Shown piece after piece: positions 37,358 through 47,601 of a stretch of 64,000 bases of DNA. A program made the position numbers and the translations under genes. Source of the DNA: Aeoliella mucimassa (lineage in GTDB: Bacteria > Planctomycetota > Planctomycetia > Pirellulales > Lacipirellulaceae). A model generated the notes under the pieces. It saw only the letters and a list, made by a program, of their open reading frames with translations, had not been told where the DNA came from and ran no database searches. Where the stretch lies: NCBI RefSeq assembly GCF_007748035.1, contig NZ_CP036278.1, positions 3,968,001 to 4,032,000 of the forward strand, read 5' to 3'. Within the stretch, counting starts at the first letter, position 1, and the number at the start of each line of letters is the position of its first letter.

Positions 37358-38845
37358 CTAAGCGTTTCGATGATATAGGAGTCCCAGCCCTGCGGCCGCC
37401 GCGACCATCCACAGCGTGGAAGGCTCAGGCACCGACGTTGGGCTGCTGGCCATCAGCGGCGACATGCACACGTGGCCGAAGTTATTCTTCCAGAGGTCGT
37501 AGTCGGCTGAGTCGATCACCCCGTTCAAATAACCATTCGAGGAGATCTTCGACTCGTCGGTGCTACCCAGATTGTCACGCCAGATGGTGTAGTCGCCGAG
37601 GTCGACCAGACCATCGCCGTTGAAGTCGCCAGGACATGGTCCGACGGGAATCTCTTGGGCTTCGCCGATCGCTTCGAGAGCATTGAGGTCGATTACCCCA
37701 AATCCCTCTTCTTGATCATCGGACATCATGCGGAGTTCCGACATCGAGTAACCTTTGTCCCACACATGCCCACCGTGTTCCAGGAAGTGCACGCCGGACA
37801 GGCTATCGAGTACGAACAGCTCGCTACCGGTGGCGTAGTACCCATCGGGGCTCAGCTCGTCGACGATCTGGCGAATGCTGAAGATCACGGTGTCGCGAGG
37901 TTCTTGGTCGCCAATGAACCGACCGATCTGGTCTCTTGCTTCGTCACTGGAAGGGGGAACCGGCTCGTCGTTGAAGATGTTCACATCACCTGCGGTGTCG
38001 TATACCATCAGAGCGTCGATATCGATCGCGTTCCGACTCTCTTGATTCTGATGTGGCAAAAGAGCATGTCCGGGAATCGGTCCCAGCAGCGATTCGACAG
38101 CCGATACAATCATGGAGTGCGACAGATAGGGAGTGCCTGAGGCATTCCAGATCGAAGCCCCACTTTCAAAGTCGAGTTCGAGCGAATACTTGTCGGCATC
38201 ACCAACGAACACGCCTTCTTCTTGCCCTTCCTTGGTGGGTTCCGGCCCCCAAAGCTCCACTCCATCCACATCCCGCAGCTCCACCGACCGATCGATGCCT
38301 GGAGCGGGCACCCAATAGTCATGGATGTTGGCTCCCGTATGGACACCTGATAGTTCGACGCTCAGTTCAGCGGGGCCTCCGATCTTCTGCCCGCTGGCCA
38401 ACACCACTGGGTCGGTAGGAGCCAGCACAATCGGCTTGTAGGGGGTCATCGGTCCTCCCGGGTACACGGTGACTTCGTCGTCGTGCGAGTAAACCAGATG
38501 AGCGTCGTCGCGAATCAGCTGACGGAATAGTGCGTCGCGTTGATTCGCAATTGCGTCGACTTGCTGGTCGAGTTCCCAATTGGGTCGGGTATTCGAGTAG
38601 TCGATGCCATCCATGGTGCCACCGTGCCCATCCCAGTTGATCACCTGCTGGGGATCTGCTCCCCCCATGGCGGAGTAATCGAGGTCGTGAGAGAACTCTT
38701 TGCCATAGACCTCAATGGCCGGTATCACGCCAGGGCCTGTCAGCGGAGGTCCAAACACAGGAACCGGATTGTAAGGGTCGGCCGCTTGCGACGAAGAGCA
38801 GCAGGCTGCCACCAAAACCACACCACAACTCACTACCTTACGCAT
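37358..38845 (-). CDS. Secreted dockerin-like PEP-CTERM protein of unknown function
   Basis: 495 residues with a ribosome site GGGAG before ATG 38845. Signal peptide ([18 protein letters not shown]), then a large unrecognised domain ([60 protein letters not shown]) that reads like a whole folded protein. Dockerin-like loops are [20 protein letters not shown] and [17 protein letters not shown], and the tail is [20 protein letters not shown]. It stands alone between a sigma factor gene and the XRE-cupin regulator. No enzymatic motif was recognised. Confidence 0.8.
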   Translation of the reverse strand: MRKVVSCGVVLVAACCSSSQAADPYNPVPVFGPPLTGPGVIPAIEVYGKEFSHDLDYSAMGGADPQQVINWDGHGGTMDGIDYSNTRPNWELDQQVDAIANQRDALFRQLIRDDAHLVYSHDDEVTVYPGGPMTPYKPIVLAPTDPVVLASGQKIGGPAELSVELSGVHTGANIHDYWVPAPGIDRSVELRDVDGVELWGPEPTKEGQEEGVFVGDADKYSLELDFESGASIWNASGTPYLSHSMIVSAVESLLGPIPGHALLPHQNQESRNAIDIDALMVYDTAGDVNIFNDEPVPPSSDEARDQIGRFIGDQEPRDTVIFSIRQIVDELSPDGYYATGSELFVLDSLSGVHFLEHGGHVWDKGYSMSELRMMSDDQEEGFGVIDLNALEAIGEAQEIPVGPCPGDFNGDGLVDLGDYTIWRDNLGSTDESKISSNGYLNGVIDSADYDLWKNNFGHVCMSPLMASSPTSVPEPSTLWMVAAAAGLGLLYHRNA

Positions 38846-39118
38846 GTTCTATCTCCCTTTTTTATGAGCATTCGCCCGCAATGGTTGTTGTTTGCTGGTA
38901 GGTGAGTACCAGCGACAACAGGGAGATCAACAACAAGCGGAGAGACCCGCCAAGATTTTGAGTTTTTCTGAAAAGACTCCAAACCGCAGAAAAATGGCTA
39001 TTCCGTGCCTACTTCCTCTCGCCCACACCTAACCAATTACTTGGGCGAACCGTGTAACTGGGAGCGAAAGACGCGCAGCGGGTGGGAGACTTGGAGATTC
39101 GGTGTCGGCTCGCAGCGG

Positions 39119-39763
39119 CTACCGGCCCGAGACGCAGAACACGCAGAGCACCTTGGCGGTTTCGTCGAAAGGATTCTCCACCCGATGGGGGGTCGATCCG
39201 TCGAAATAGAGACTATCGCCCGAATCGAGTTCGTAGGTTTCGTCGCCGTAGTAGAAGCGAGCCTTTCCCTCGAGCACCATCAGGTACTCTTCCCCTTCGT
39301 GTGTAAGCGATTGCTGCCGCCCGCCATGAGCGGGAATGGTCAATAGAAATGGATCCATCGCTCGTGTTTGGCGTGGATGGGCCATCGACTCGTATTTGGT
39401 GTTGTTCTCCGGCGAGGGATCGCGGTCGATGACCTTCCCCTCGTCGCGGCGCACCAGGCACAACTCTGGGCATTGGTCCAACCCTTCGACCAACTCCGAC
39501 AGGCGAACTTCGAGATCCGCGGCAATCTTGAACAGCGCAGGCAGCGACGGAGTCACGCGGAAGTTCTCGACCTTCGAAAGCCAGCTTCGCGTGAGCCCCG
39601 TACGAGTTGCCAATTGTTCGATGGTCAAACGCTTCTCCATCCGAAGCTGTTTGATTCGCTGGGCAAGCTCCACCAGGTTCATTCCCACCTGTTCATGACG
39701 TGGGGCAGAAGTGCCGTTCTCACCGGCATCCGACGACGAAGTTTCCATGGGTTCTTTGGACAT
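39119..39763 (-). CDS. XRE-family regulator with cupin domain
   Basis: 214 residues from ATG 39763 ([10 protein letters not shown]), which has AGGA 5-6 bases ahead; the open frame goes back to 39916 but upstream text is not protein-like. The N-terminal HTH is [35 protein letters not shown] (landmark: [18 protein letters not shown]). The C-terminal cupin holds [20 protein letters not shown] and [17 protein letters not shown]. The architecture matches regulators of amine, putrescine or amino-acid breakdown genes. It lies before the ETF redox module in the same direction, so that module is a plausible target; binding sites were not found. Confidence 0.92.
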   Translation of the reverse strand: MSKEPMETSSSDAGENGTSAPRHEQVGMNLVELAQRIKQLRMEKRLTIEQLATRTGLTRSWLSKVENFRVTPSLPALFKIAADLEVRLSELVEGLDQCPELCLVRRDEGKVIDRDPSPENNTKYESMAHPRQTRAMDPFLLTIPAHGGRQQSLTHEGEEYLMVLEGKARFYYGDETYELDSGDSLYFDGSTPHRVENPFDETAKVLCVFCVSGR

Positions 39764-40033
39764 ATTTCCTGCTATTCCTAACCGACTTGTTACAATCGGC
39801 GGTGACTCGTGATTCTCTCTCACGCCATGCGCACTCGCGCTCCAAAACAGAGTAAACGCGTGGCGACTTAGCGAGTTTACCGAATTCCGGCGGAAGTAGG
39901 GAGACCTCCACATCACCGGCGAGCCAGTTCGCTTCGTTTTATCACGACTAAACTAGTAAGCTATGGCTCTCACCGTCGAGCCATCCTAAAAGCTACTCAA
40001 CAGAGCAACTGATCGATCAATTGCTCTCGGCGA

Positions 40034-41281
40034 TCAATCGGCGGTGCGTACCCGCTTGCGATACTCGGAGGGAGTAATTCCCTCGGTCCGGCGAAAAACT
40101 CTCGACAGCACTTCGGCATGCAAGAAGCCGCAATCGCGGGCGATTTGCCGCAGCGATTTATCGGTCTCGGCCAACAGCCGCTTGGTCCGCTCGATCCGCG
40201 CGCGGCGGATTTCTTCGGCAGGCGCCCTGCCCAACAGATCGCGAAACCGTTGTTCGAGCACTCTCCGCGATGTCGGCACGTGCTCCAGAATATGCTTAAC
40301 GTTGATCGGCCGATGCAGTTGCGCAGCGATGAAATGCAACGCCTGGCTCACCAGTTCGTCTTCCACCGCCAGCGTGTCGGTCGACGCATGTACCAGAATG
40401 CGGGCGGGGGGGATCAGTATCGGATCGGTCGGCGGCTGCTTGCCGGCCATCATGCGGTCGAGCAATTTGGCTGCTTCGAATCCCACGCGGTGCGACGACA
40501 GGTCGATGCTCGACAAACGAGGCCGCGACATCTGCGACGCGAGTTTGTCATGCTCGCCACCCATCACAGCGATGTCGTCGGGCACAGCGATCCCCGACTG
40601 GCGACACGCCTCAACCACCTGCCGGCCGCGGACATCGTTGAACGCCAACAGAGCGATCGGCTTGGGCAATTGCTGTACCCACTCCATCAACTCCAGTTGC
40701 TCCTGCCGGGTCGGTGCTCCCTCTTTCACGTTACGCGTGACGCAAGGATGCTTGTGGCACACGAATCCTGATTGCTCAATGATCTCGATAAACGCACTGC
40801 CAAACAAATCGGCGTGCTTCGCCCGCCGGCAATCGCCGAAGTAGGCAAATCGGCGAAAACCGCGATCAAGAAAATGCTGGGCGATCATCTCGGCCGACAG
40901 CCGCTCGCTGGTCGTGCAGCGAGGAATCAAACCGCCGTGGTAGGCATGCCACGAAACGTTAACCGCAGGCACCTTGGCCGCGACGATCTGATCGCCAAGC
41001 GACTCGGTCGTCACCCGGGCGATTACGCCATCGCCGCGCCAGTCGTCGGGCAGGTGCAGCACTTCATATTTGCCACGCGGCTCGTAGTAAATCACCCAGT
41101 TGGCATGATCGTTCGCGTAGTCGGCAATGCCTTGAACGATGTCGCTGCCCCAGGTGGTCGACGACTCCACGAGCAAAGTAACGTGCCGAAGTGGCTTTTC
41201 CGCCTCGGCATGCTTCACTCGCAACTCCGCTTCGCCGGCGGAGCGCTCTTTCGTCGCAGGCTGTTCGATCTCATTCGCCAT
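40034..41281 (-). CDS. XylR-type AraC-family transcriptional regulator
   Basis: 415 residues. It combines an N-terminal LacI-like sugar-binding domain (VTLLVESSTTWGSDIVQGIA, VIARVTTESLGDQI, MIAQHFLDRGFRRFAYFGDC, LAFNDVRGRQVVEACRQSGI) with a C-terminal AraC HTH (VPTSRRVLEQRFRDLLGRAP, SLRQIARDCGFLHAEVLSRVFRR, GITPSEYRK). This is the XylR/planctomycete regulator layout that senses a small ligand and controls sugar or related catabolic genes. It is the last gene of the etfB-etfA-FeS-FAD stretch (gap 34 bases to the FAD enzyme) and may regulate it. Confidence 0.93.
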   Translation of the reverse strand: MANEIEQPATKERSAGEAELRVKHAEAEKPLRHVTLLVESSTTWGSDIVQGIADYANDHANWVIYYEPRGKYEVLHLPDDWRGDGVIARVTTESLGDQIVAAKVPAVNVSWHAYHGGLIPRCTTSERLSAEMIAQHFLDRGFRRFAYFGDCRRAKHADLFGSAFIEIIEQSGFVCHKHPCVTRNVKEGAPTRQEQLELMEWVQQLPKPIALLAFNDVRGRQVVEACRQSGIAVPDDIAVMGGEHDKLASQMSRPRLSSIDLSSHRVGFEAAKLLDRMMAGKQPPTDPILIPPARILVHASTDTLAVEDELVSQALHFIAAQLHRPINVKHILEHVPTSRRVLEQRFRDLLGRAPAEEIRRARIERTKRLLAETDKSLRQIARDCGFLHAEVLSRVFRRTEGITPSEYRKRVRTAD

Positions 41282-41315
41282 CGGGGCTTGTTGCTAACCT
41301 GCTTTGCCTGAAGGT

Positions 41316-42578
41316 TCAACTGGCACTGGTTCCCGCGGGACGCTCCACTTTTCCGTAGTAGTTGCCCGCCATGGTGAGACAACGCTGCTCAATCTCGTCG
41401 CGTTGCTGGTATCCGTCCATCTCATAATAGCGATCCGCTTCGATCGATTCGATATCGTAACGCGTTTTTCCTTCAAGAATTAACTCGGCCATAATGACAC
41501 CAATCGCCGGGCTTTGGACGATGCCATGCCCCGAGAACCCCGCGCAGTGGTACATTCCCCGTAGATTGGGCAGTTCACCACAGAACGGCCGCCCATCGGG
41601 AGTGAAGGTCATGATGCCGACCGTGAGTGTCATGGGGGTCTTCGGCGAGATCCAGGGGAAACGCTGGCTGGCCGCGTCGAGCAAAATCGCAACATGCAGC
41701 GAATCTCGGGCTGGCTTCATGGTCGACATGTCGAAATCTCTCGGCAACTTCGCCATCTCGTGCAGGTCGGGCTCGGCTTCGTAGCACCCGACGATCAGCC
41801 CTCCCGCTTCGGGACGCGAGTAGATACGCAGATGCCGATCGCGAATCGCAGGGCTATCCTTCGGCACCAGCACTTCAGGAATCGGCCGGGTGGTCAGATA
41901 GTAGTGGCCAATCGCAGCAGTCGGCAGTACCGTATCGATCAGTTCAGCATTCAGGTAGCTCCAGGGGCCACCCGCGTTCACTACCACCGGGGCGTGGTAC
42001 TCGTCGCCGGTCGAGGTCCGTACGCCCTGCACGCGATCGCCGGCGGTGAGAATCTCGCAGACTCGCTCGTTCGTTTTGTAAGTCACGCCCAACTCGCGAC
42101 CAACTTTCACGTACGCACTTACCAACTCCGCTGGCTGCAGGTGGCCGTCAGTGGGGCAGTAGCAAGCGTCCACAAGGTCGTCGGTACGCATGTAAGGAAG
42201 CCGCTGTTGCACCTCGTCGATCGGCAGATGGTCGATGTCGAAGTCGATCGATTTGCCCATTTGCACCAAGTCGCGAATCTCGGCGGCTCGTTCGGGAGTC
42301 TCCGCAACGCGTAAACTTCCAGTCCGCACGAAGATCTCAAGACCGGAGCGCGCTTCTAACTCGTTGACGATGCCGACTCCATCGATGAGCATGCGAGTAT
42401 GCTCGGCGTTGCCGCGGAGTTGCCCCAACAAACCGGCCGCACGCCCAGTCGATCCATTGCCCAGTGGACCACGTTCTACAACGACCACCTTGGCGTTTCG
42501 CCTCGCTAGTTGCATGGCTGTACTCAAACCGGCAACACCACCGCCGATTACCACCACGTCACAAGTTGTCTGTGCCAT
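41316..42578 (-). CDS. FAD-dependent amine oxidase/dehydrogenase (DAO family)
   Basis: 420 residues from ATG 42578 (MAQTTCDVVVIGGGVAGLS); the open frame extends to 42884 into the neighbouring gene but is not translated from there. GGGVAG is the dinucleotide-binding motif, followed by AMQLARRNAKVVVVERG, RAAGLLGQLRGNAEHTRML and the C-terminal GRPFCGELPNLRGMYHCAGFSGHGIVQSP (landmark: GMYHCAGFSGHGIVQSP). The family includes sarcosine oxidase, dimethylglycine dehydrogenase and glycine oxidase. Here the adjacent ETF and Fe-S genes suggest electrons go to ETF rather than oxygen. Substrate is unknown; an N-methyl amino acid is the best guess. Confidence 0.9.
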   Translation of the reverse strand: MAQTTCDVVVIGGGVAGLSTAMQLARRNAKVVVVERGPLGNGSTGRAAGLLGQLRGNAEHTRMLIDGVGIVNELEARSGLEIFVRTGSLRVAETPERAAEIRDLVQMGKSIDFDIDHLPIDEVQQRLPYMRTDDLVDACYCPTDGHLQPAELVSAYVKVGRELGVTYKTNERVCEILTAGDRVQGVRTSTGDEYHAPVVVNAGGPWSYLNAELIDTVLPTAAIGHYYLTTRPIPEVLVPKDSPAIRDRHLRIYSRPEAGGLIVGCYEAEPDLHEMAKLPRDFDMSTMKPARDSLHVAILLDAASQRFPWISPKTPMTLTVGIMTFTPDGRPFCGELPNLRGMYHCAGFSGHGIVQSPAIGVIMAELILEGKTRYDIESIEADRYYEMDGYQQRDEIEQRCLTMAGNYYGKVERPAGTSAS

Positions 42579-42582
42579 TTCT

Positions 42583-44631
42583 CTATTCCTTCGTTTCAAT
42601 ACCATCGTTGGGCTGAGGAAGCGTTGCTTCGCACAGCACTTCCGCAATGTCTTTGACGTTGACAGGTGCTTTGCGATTCGCCATGCCGTCGGAGAGCATG
42701 GTGATGCAGAACGGGCAGGCGGCCGCGATTGTGTGACTGCCGGTCTCGATGAGCTCGTCGACTCGCGAGTTGCCAATGCGGGCGTCGGGCGCGTCGTCGA
42801 ACCACATCCGCCCTCCCCCACCACCGCAGCAAGCAGTGGATTCTCCACAACGTTTCGGTTCGACCACTGGTAGCGTCCCCCCAATGGCCGCGCGCAAGAT
42901 CTCGCGAGGTGGTTCGGTGACTCCTTGTGTCCGCGCCAGGTAGCAGGGGTCGTGATAGGTGACCGACTCGAGCCCCCCCTGCTCTACCGACAACCGCCCC
43001 TCCGACAGCAACTCGGCGAGCAACTCGCTGTGGTGTACCACCTGGTACTCACCGCCGAACTGCGGATAGTCGTTTCGCAAACTGTTCAAGCAGTGCGGGC
43101 AGTGCGTAACGATTTTTTTCACCTGATATTTAGAGAACGTCGCGATGTTTTGCGTGGCTAGCTCCTGGAACAGCAGCTCGTCGCCCATCCGCCGGGCGGC
43201 TTCGCCGGTGCAGCGTTCCTGCTTGCCGAGCACCGCGAAACGTACTCCTGCCTTGTGAAGCAACTGCACGACACTGCGGGCGATTTGCTGCGATCGGCAA
43301 TCGAACGACCCTGCGCACCCTACCCAGTAAAGCATCTCGAAGTCGGGACACTCATCGACGGTTGGTACCTCGAGTCCCGCAGCCCACTTCATCCGCTCCC
43401 CAGCAGGCAGGCCCCACGGATTGCCCGATCGTTGAGTCTTCTGCAAGCTAGTAGCAGGTGCTCCGCGCAGGTCGCCTTCGACAATGAGATGCCTGCGCAG
43501 ATCGGTAATCAGCCCCGCGGGGCTCACCCCAAGCGGGCAAGCCGACGTACATGCGTTACATGTCGTGCAGCTCCAGAGCGTCTCGGCCGATACCACCTCG
43601 CCATGCAACGATTGGGACTCACCGGTCGCCATACTGCGAGCCAAGTCTTGGACCAATCGCTTCGGCGACAGTGGTTTGCCGGCCTCGTGCGCGGGGCAAT
43701 CATCTTCGCACCGCCCGCAGGCGACACACGCATCGAGCGACAAGAGTTGCTGCTGAGTGAAGTCGTTCAGCACTCCGACGCCGAGCGTACCGGTCTCTTC
43801 CACCTGCTCCAGGTCCACTGGCTGCAACACGCCAAGCTTCTCGTCGGCGAGCATCAGGTTCCACGCGCCCGCGACCGCATGCATCAAGCTGGTGTAGGGA
43901 ATCGCCGCGACGAAGCCGAGGGCCATGATGCCATGCCCCCACCACAAGAGGTAATGCGCGAGTTTGGCCGAGGTTGCTGGCATGCCAAGCGACTCCAGCC
44001 CCAGGGCGCCGAGCCAGCCTACTGGCGAAACACCAGGCAGGCGAGTGGGATTGTCCAGCAATCGCAACGCCTCGACCAGATAGCCAGTCACTCCTATCGC
44101 GAGCAGGAGCAACAGCACCAGGCGATCCGCCGGTCGGCGGGCGAAGCTCTCATCGCTCACCGATCGTCGCCAGAGGAACACCGCAACTCCGGTGAGGAAC
44201 ACCACGCCGGCCGCGTCGAGCACCACCTCGTACACCGCGTAATACCATCCCTTATGAAACACGGGATTCCCCGGTTCGCGTCCCAACAGGTCGGCGAGGA
44301 TATGTTCGATCGCGATTAAGCAAGTCCCCACAAACAGCACGATAAAACCATAAAACAGCATTCGATGGGCGAGCGAGGCGAGGGGGCGCCCGCGTAGTCG
44401 GGCGAGCGCCAGCACGTTTCGACAGAACCGCCCGACGAGTTGCGGCCCGCTTGGGATAACGGTCGGCTGGCCTTGTCGCCATCTTCGCACTCGGCGATAG
44501 ACTCCAGCGGCGAAGGTTGCCATCGCCAGCACAGCCAGTCCGTAGAACACGAAACGGTCTGCCGACGGAATGTTACCGAACACTTCGCGTGTGAGCAGCG
44601 TTTGGCCTTCAGTAGCGAGCAGTGGCAGCAT
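42583..44631 (-). CDS. Membrane (Fe-S)-binding oxidoreductase, heterodisulfide reductase-like
   Basis: 682 residues from ATG 44631 (MLPLLATEGQTLLTREVFGN; 44655 possible). The N-terminus has several membrane helices of the nitrate-reductase-gamma type (FYGLAVLAMATFAAGVYRRV, MLFYGFIVLFVGTCLIAIEH). Two 4Fe-4S motifs follow (CVACGRCEDDCPAHE and CTTCNACTSACPLGVSPAG), then two CCG domains (GCAGSFDCRSQQI, TCPHCLNS-type HCPHCLNSLRNDYP, and CCGGGGGRMWFDD). This matches the ETF-linked Fe-S reductases that pass electrons from ETF to the quinone pool. It overlaps etfA by 23 bases and ends 4 bases before the FAD enzyme gene. Confidence 0.9.
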   Translation of the reverse strand: MLPLLATEGQTLLTREVFGNIPSADRFVFYGLAVLAMATFAAGVYRRVRRWRQGQPTVIPSGPQLVGRFCRNVLALARLRGRPLASLAHRMLFYGFIVLFVGTCLIAIEHILADLLGREPGNPVFHKGWYYAVYEVVLDAAGVVFLTGVAVFLWRRSVSDESFARRPADRLVLLLLLAIGVTGYLVEALRLLDNPTRLPGVSPVGWLGALGLESLGMPATSAKLAHYLLWWGHGIMALGFVAAIPYTSLMHAVAGAWNLMLADEKLGVLQPVDLEQVEETGTLGVGVLNDFTQQQLLSLDACVACGRCEDDCPAHEAGKPLSPKRLVQDLARSMATGESQSLHGEVVSAETLWSCTTCNACTSACPLGVSPAGLITDLRRHLIVEGDLRGAPATSLQKTQRSGNPWGLPAGERMKWAAGLEVPTVDECPDFEMLYWVGCAGSFDCRSQQIARSVVQLLHKAGVRFAVLGKQERCTGEAARRMGDELLFQELATQNIATFSKYQVKKIVTHCPHCLNSLRNDYPQFGGEYQVVHHSELLAELLSEGRLSVEQGGLESVTYHDPCYLARTQGVTEPPREILRAAIGGTLPVVEPKRCGESTACCGGGGGRMWFDDAPDARIGNSRVDELIETGSHTIAAACPFCITMLSDGMANRKAPVNVKDIAEVLCEATLPQPNDGIETKE

Positions 44632-45598
44632 GGCTGTTCTTCTTGAGAGACTCAATAAGCTCTGGCACCGCCTGGTAGACGTCGGCCGTCAATCCATAGT
44701 CGGCCACATCAAAGATGGGTGCATTGCGGTCGGTGTTGATGGCAATAATCTTTCGCGAACTCTTCATGCCAGCCAGGTGCTGCACCGCTCCGGAAATGCC
44801 CAGCGCGATGTACCAGTGCGGGGCGACCTGCTTGCCGGTTTGGCCGACCTGCATGTCGTTAGGAGCAATGCCCGAATCGACCAGCGCTCGCGAACTGCCG
44901 GTAGCCCCGCCGAGCGCGTCGGCGAGTCCGCCAACCAGGCGTTCGAAGTCCTCCGACGACTCCACGGCCCGCCCCCCCGAGATCACGACGCTGGCTTCGG
45001 TCACGTCGGGGCGCGATGCGTTGCGGCTGGCGTGCTGCTCAATGGTCACTCGCGGATCGCTTGCCACCCCCTGAAGCTCGAGCGGTTGGATCTCGGCCGG
45101 CGACGCAAGTGGTTCTGCCGCGGCGAACACGGAAGGTCGCACCGTGACCACCGCTGGCCAGCAGCTTAGTCGCAGCGTGGTGACCACACTGCCCGCGAAG
45201 CGTGGAACCTCCGCTTCCAGCTCTTGGTCGCAGCGTTTCAAACTGGTTACGTCGGCGATCATCGCCCCGTCGACCTTTACCGCCACCGCGGGGAGCACGT
45301 CTTTCGCGAACGACGACGAAGCAGCCAGCACCAGGTCGATGCCTTCCTGCGCGACGGTTGCCGCGATGGCAGCCGACCAGGGTGCGGCCAGCGGATCGGC
45401 CAACTCCGGACGGTCGACCAGCAGCACTGGAGCATAGCGAGAAGCCTCGCCCGCAAGCCGATCGAGCTGATGCCCCGCGACAAGCCAATGTACATCGCCA
45501 CCTGACTCAGCGGCCATTAGCTTGCCGCAGGCCATCGCCCGCAAGCTTGCTGGACGAAGTCCCGCTTCGTTCGATTCCGCAATCACTAGCACCTTCAT
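44609..45598 (-). CDS. etfA: Electron transfer flavoprotein alpha subunit
   Basis: 329 residues from ATG 45598 (MKVLVIAESNEAGLRPASLR); the frame continues to 45694 but MKVLVIAE is the normal start. It shows the alpha-subunit order: N-terminal Rossmann-like domain, then the FAD-binding region near the end with VISGGRAVESSEDFERLVGG, GATGSSRALVDSGIA, VGQTGKQVAPHWYIALGISG (landmark: QTGKQVAPHWYIALGISGAVQH) and INTDRNAPIFDVADYG. It carries FAD, forms a dimer with EtfB and shuttles electrons from a dehydrogenase to the Fe-S oxidoreductase downstream. The first gene of the pair, etfB, ends 32 bases before. Confidence 0.94.
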   Translation of the reverse strand: MKVLVIAESNEAGLRPASLRAMACGKLMAAESGGDVHWLVAGHQLDRLAGEASRYAPVLLVDRPELADPLAAPWSAAIAATVAQEGIDLVLAASSSFAKDVLPAVAVKVDGAMIADVTSLKRCDQELEAEVPRFAGSVVTTLRLSCWPAVVTVRPSVFAAAEPLASPAEIQPLELQGVASDPRVTIEQHASRNASRPDVTEASVVISGGRAVESSEDFERLVGGLADALGGATGSSRALVDSGIAPNDMQVGQTGKQVAPHWYIALGISGAVQHLAGMKSSRKIIAINTDRNAPIFDVADYGLTADVYQAVPELIESLKKNSHAATARY

Positions 45599-45630
45599 GA
45601 AGTCTCCTCTCCGATGTCCGATACGTCGTG

Positions 45631-46377
45631 CTATGCTTTTGTGACCGCACGCAGTACGTCCGCCAACTCCTCCACTGAGTTCAACATGGCGCACTGGCGG
45701 TCGTTTGCCTCGGAGCGATGCGACACCACCCGCACGCGCGGCTGGTAGCCGGCGAGTAGCTCGTCGCCCGGGCGATGTTCAATCGGTTTCTTCTTGGCCT
45801 TCATGATGCCGGCCAGCGAAGCGTACCGCGGCTCGTTGAGTCGCAGGTCGGCAGTGACCACCGCCGGAAGCGTTCCCGCGACCACCTGCAGGCCAGTGTC
45901 GGTCTCGCGCGACGCGCGAAAGTGGCCCGCGTTGATTTCGAGCTTCGACACGAACGTGGCTTGCGGCCAATCGAGCATCGCGGCCAGCATCTGCCCAGTT
46001 TGGTTCGCGTCGTCGTCGACCGCCTGCTTGCCCATCAGTACCAGATCGGGCTGCTCGCTGGCGACAAACTGCTTGAGCAGACTAGCGACGCCCCACGGGT
46101 CGAGCGAAGTGCTGCACTCCATCCAGACCGCGCGGTCGGCCCCCATGGCCAGTGCCGAGCGAAGCTGCTCCTCGCACTCCGCGGGTCCGATGCTCACCGC
46201 GACTACTTCGACGTCCGTTTGCTCTTCGGCCAGGGTGATCGCCTGCTCCAAAGCAATGGCGTCGAACGGATTCATCATCCACGGAACATCGTCCGTGAGC
46301 AGGCTCGCGCCGTCGGCGCTTACCTCGATCCGCTGATCGGTATCAGGGACTCGCTTGATCGGAACAACAACGCGCAT
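45631..46377 (-). CDS. etfB: Electron transfer flavoprotein beta subunit
   Basis: 248 residues. The start MRVVVPIKRVPDTDQRIEVS is characteristic of EtfB, as are NPFDAIALEQAITLAEE, GPAECEEQLRSALAMGADRA, VLMGKQAVDDDANQTGQMLA and LPAVVTADLRLNEPRYASL. EtfB binds AMP and docks the dehydrogenase. It is the first gene of a five-gene run read leftwards (etfB, etfA, Fe-S reductase, FAD enzyme, regulator), so its upstream region (46378-46640) should hold the operon promoter, which I could not place. Confidence 0.94.
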   Translation of the reverse strand: MRVVVPIKRVPDTDQRIEVSADGASLLTDDVPWMMNPFDAIALEQAITLAEEQTDVEVVAVSIGPAECEEQLRSALAMGADRAVWMECSTSLDPWGVASLLKQFVASEQPDLVLMGKQAVDDDANQTGQMLAAMLDWPQATFVSKLEINAGHFRASRETDTGLQVVAGTLPAVVTADLRLNEPRYASLAGIMKAKKKPIEHRPGDELLAGYQPRVRVVSHRSEANDRQCAMLNSVEELADVLRAVTKA

Positions 46378-46640
46378 GGGCTCGGGTGCAGTGCATCAGG
46401 ATAGGTGTGGCGTCGGTCGGATTGGGCTGGTTCTGGCCGTCCGATATGTGCTTTCCACTATGATACCCGAGCATTTTAGAACGCGTCATAGATCAACGCG
46501 CAAACCCGCTGATCGTATGCGCAAGGCTTGCGCTGCGAGAATTGCCCCTTTAGTCGGTTGTAATTAGGTAAACACTGGCGAGCCCGCCCCTCCCTTGAGC
46601 AGGCCCGCCTTCTGTGCGTGGTGTGTGTGTTTGCTCTCGG

Positions 46641-47496
46641 TTAAGCCGCCCGGCGAAGCTTCATCGCCCGCGGCACTGCCATCACGTCGAAGTGCTTGGT
46701 CTCGGTCATTTCCTTGCGGCTTACCGGTCCGCCAGGGCCATGCTCGATGCCCATGTAACGCACGACCTCGTAACCGAGCTTCACGAAGAAATCGTGCAAG
46801 GCGTAACGCTCGCTGGCGACCAGCTTGCGGAACACTTCGCAACGGATCACTGGCCGGCGTTGGGCCAGCACCGGCTGCAAGGTTCGCAGAATCTTCAAGT
46901 CATACCCTTCGGCGTCGACTTTCAGGTAGCTGAATCGGCTAAGCCACTCTGGGTACTCGGTCTTCAGCAGGTCGTAGAGATTGCGCCCCTGCCACAGTGA
47001 GCGGATGCCGGCGGCGGAACAGTGGCCACTTCTGCTGCGACTTGAATCCACCGTTGCAGTAGTTGCCGTCGGTGTAGTGGAACACAAACTCGCCGGGCTT
47101 TTCGGTCGCGGCAAAGTTGTGTGGCCTGATGTTGGTTTTCTCGGGATTCAGTCCCGCGTTGGCGCTGAGGATCTTGAACACGAACGGATTCGGCTCGAAC
47201 GCCAGGCACAGCCCCGAGGCTCCCGCGGCCAGGGCCATCGGCACAGTGGTGTCCCCGGTATGAGCACCGATATCAATCACCAGGTCCCCTTCGCGGACAA
47301 ACTGTTTGACCGCATCGACAATCGGCTGGGTAATCGACTTTTGAGTTTCCTGGGGGTGCTGCCATTGGGCGTATTCCACACTCCCGAGTCGCTCGAGTTC
47401 GAACTGTTTGACCTTGTACCCGAACTCTTGGGCTGTCGCGGCCGAAGTTCTGCCAAACGAAAGGAATTGGGCGAGCAACATGTCGACTCCTAGCAT
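46641..47496 (-). pseudogene. FkbM-family methyltransferase, frameshifted
   Basis: Read from ATG 47496 (MLGVDMLLAQFLSFGRTS), the first frame contains a SAM-binding core: VREGDLVIDIGAHTGDTTVP and CLAFEPNPFVFKILSANAG. Near 47000 the frame changes by one base and continues as GRNLYDLLKTEYPEWLSRFS, YLKVDAEGYDLKILRTLQPV, EVFRKLVASERYALHDF and ends at 46641. Joined, the two parts make a normal FkbM (Methyltransf_21) protein of about 285 residues that methylates an O-group on a sugar or lipid. It is either a recent loss or a sequencing indel; the neighbouring two genes have the same problem. Confidence 0.8.
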
Positions 47497-47601
47497 GGAA
47501 AAGCGGGGACTGGTATGACTTGGCCGGTGATGTAGCAAAAATCGGGGAGTCAAACTATGCAGATTCCCGCAGACCGACCGCAAAACTTTGCCTTCCGATA
47601 A

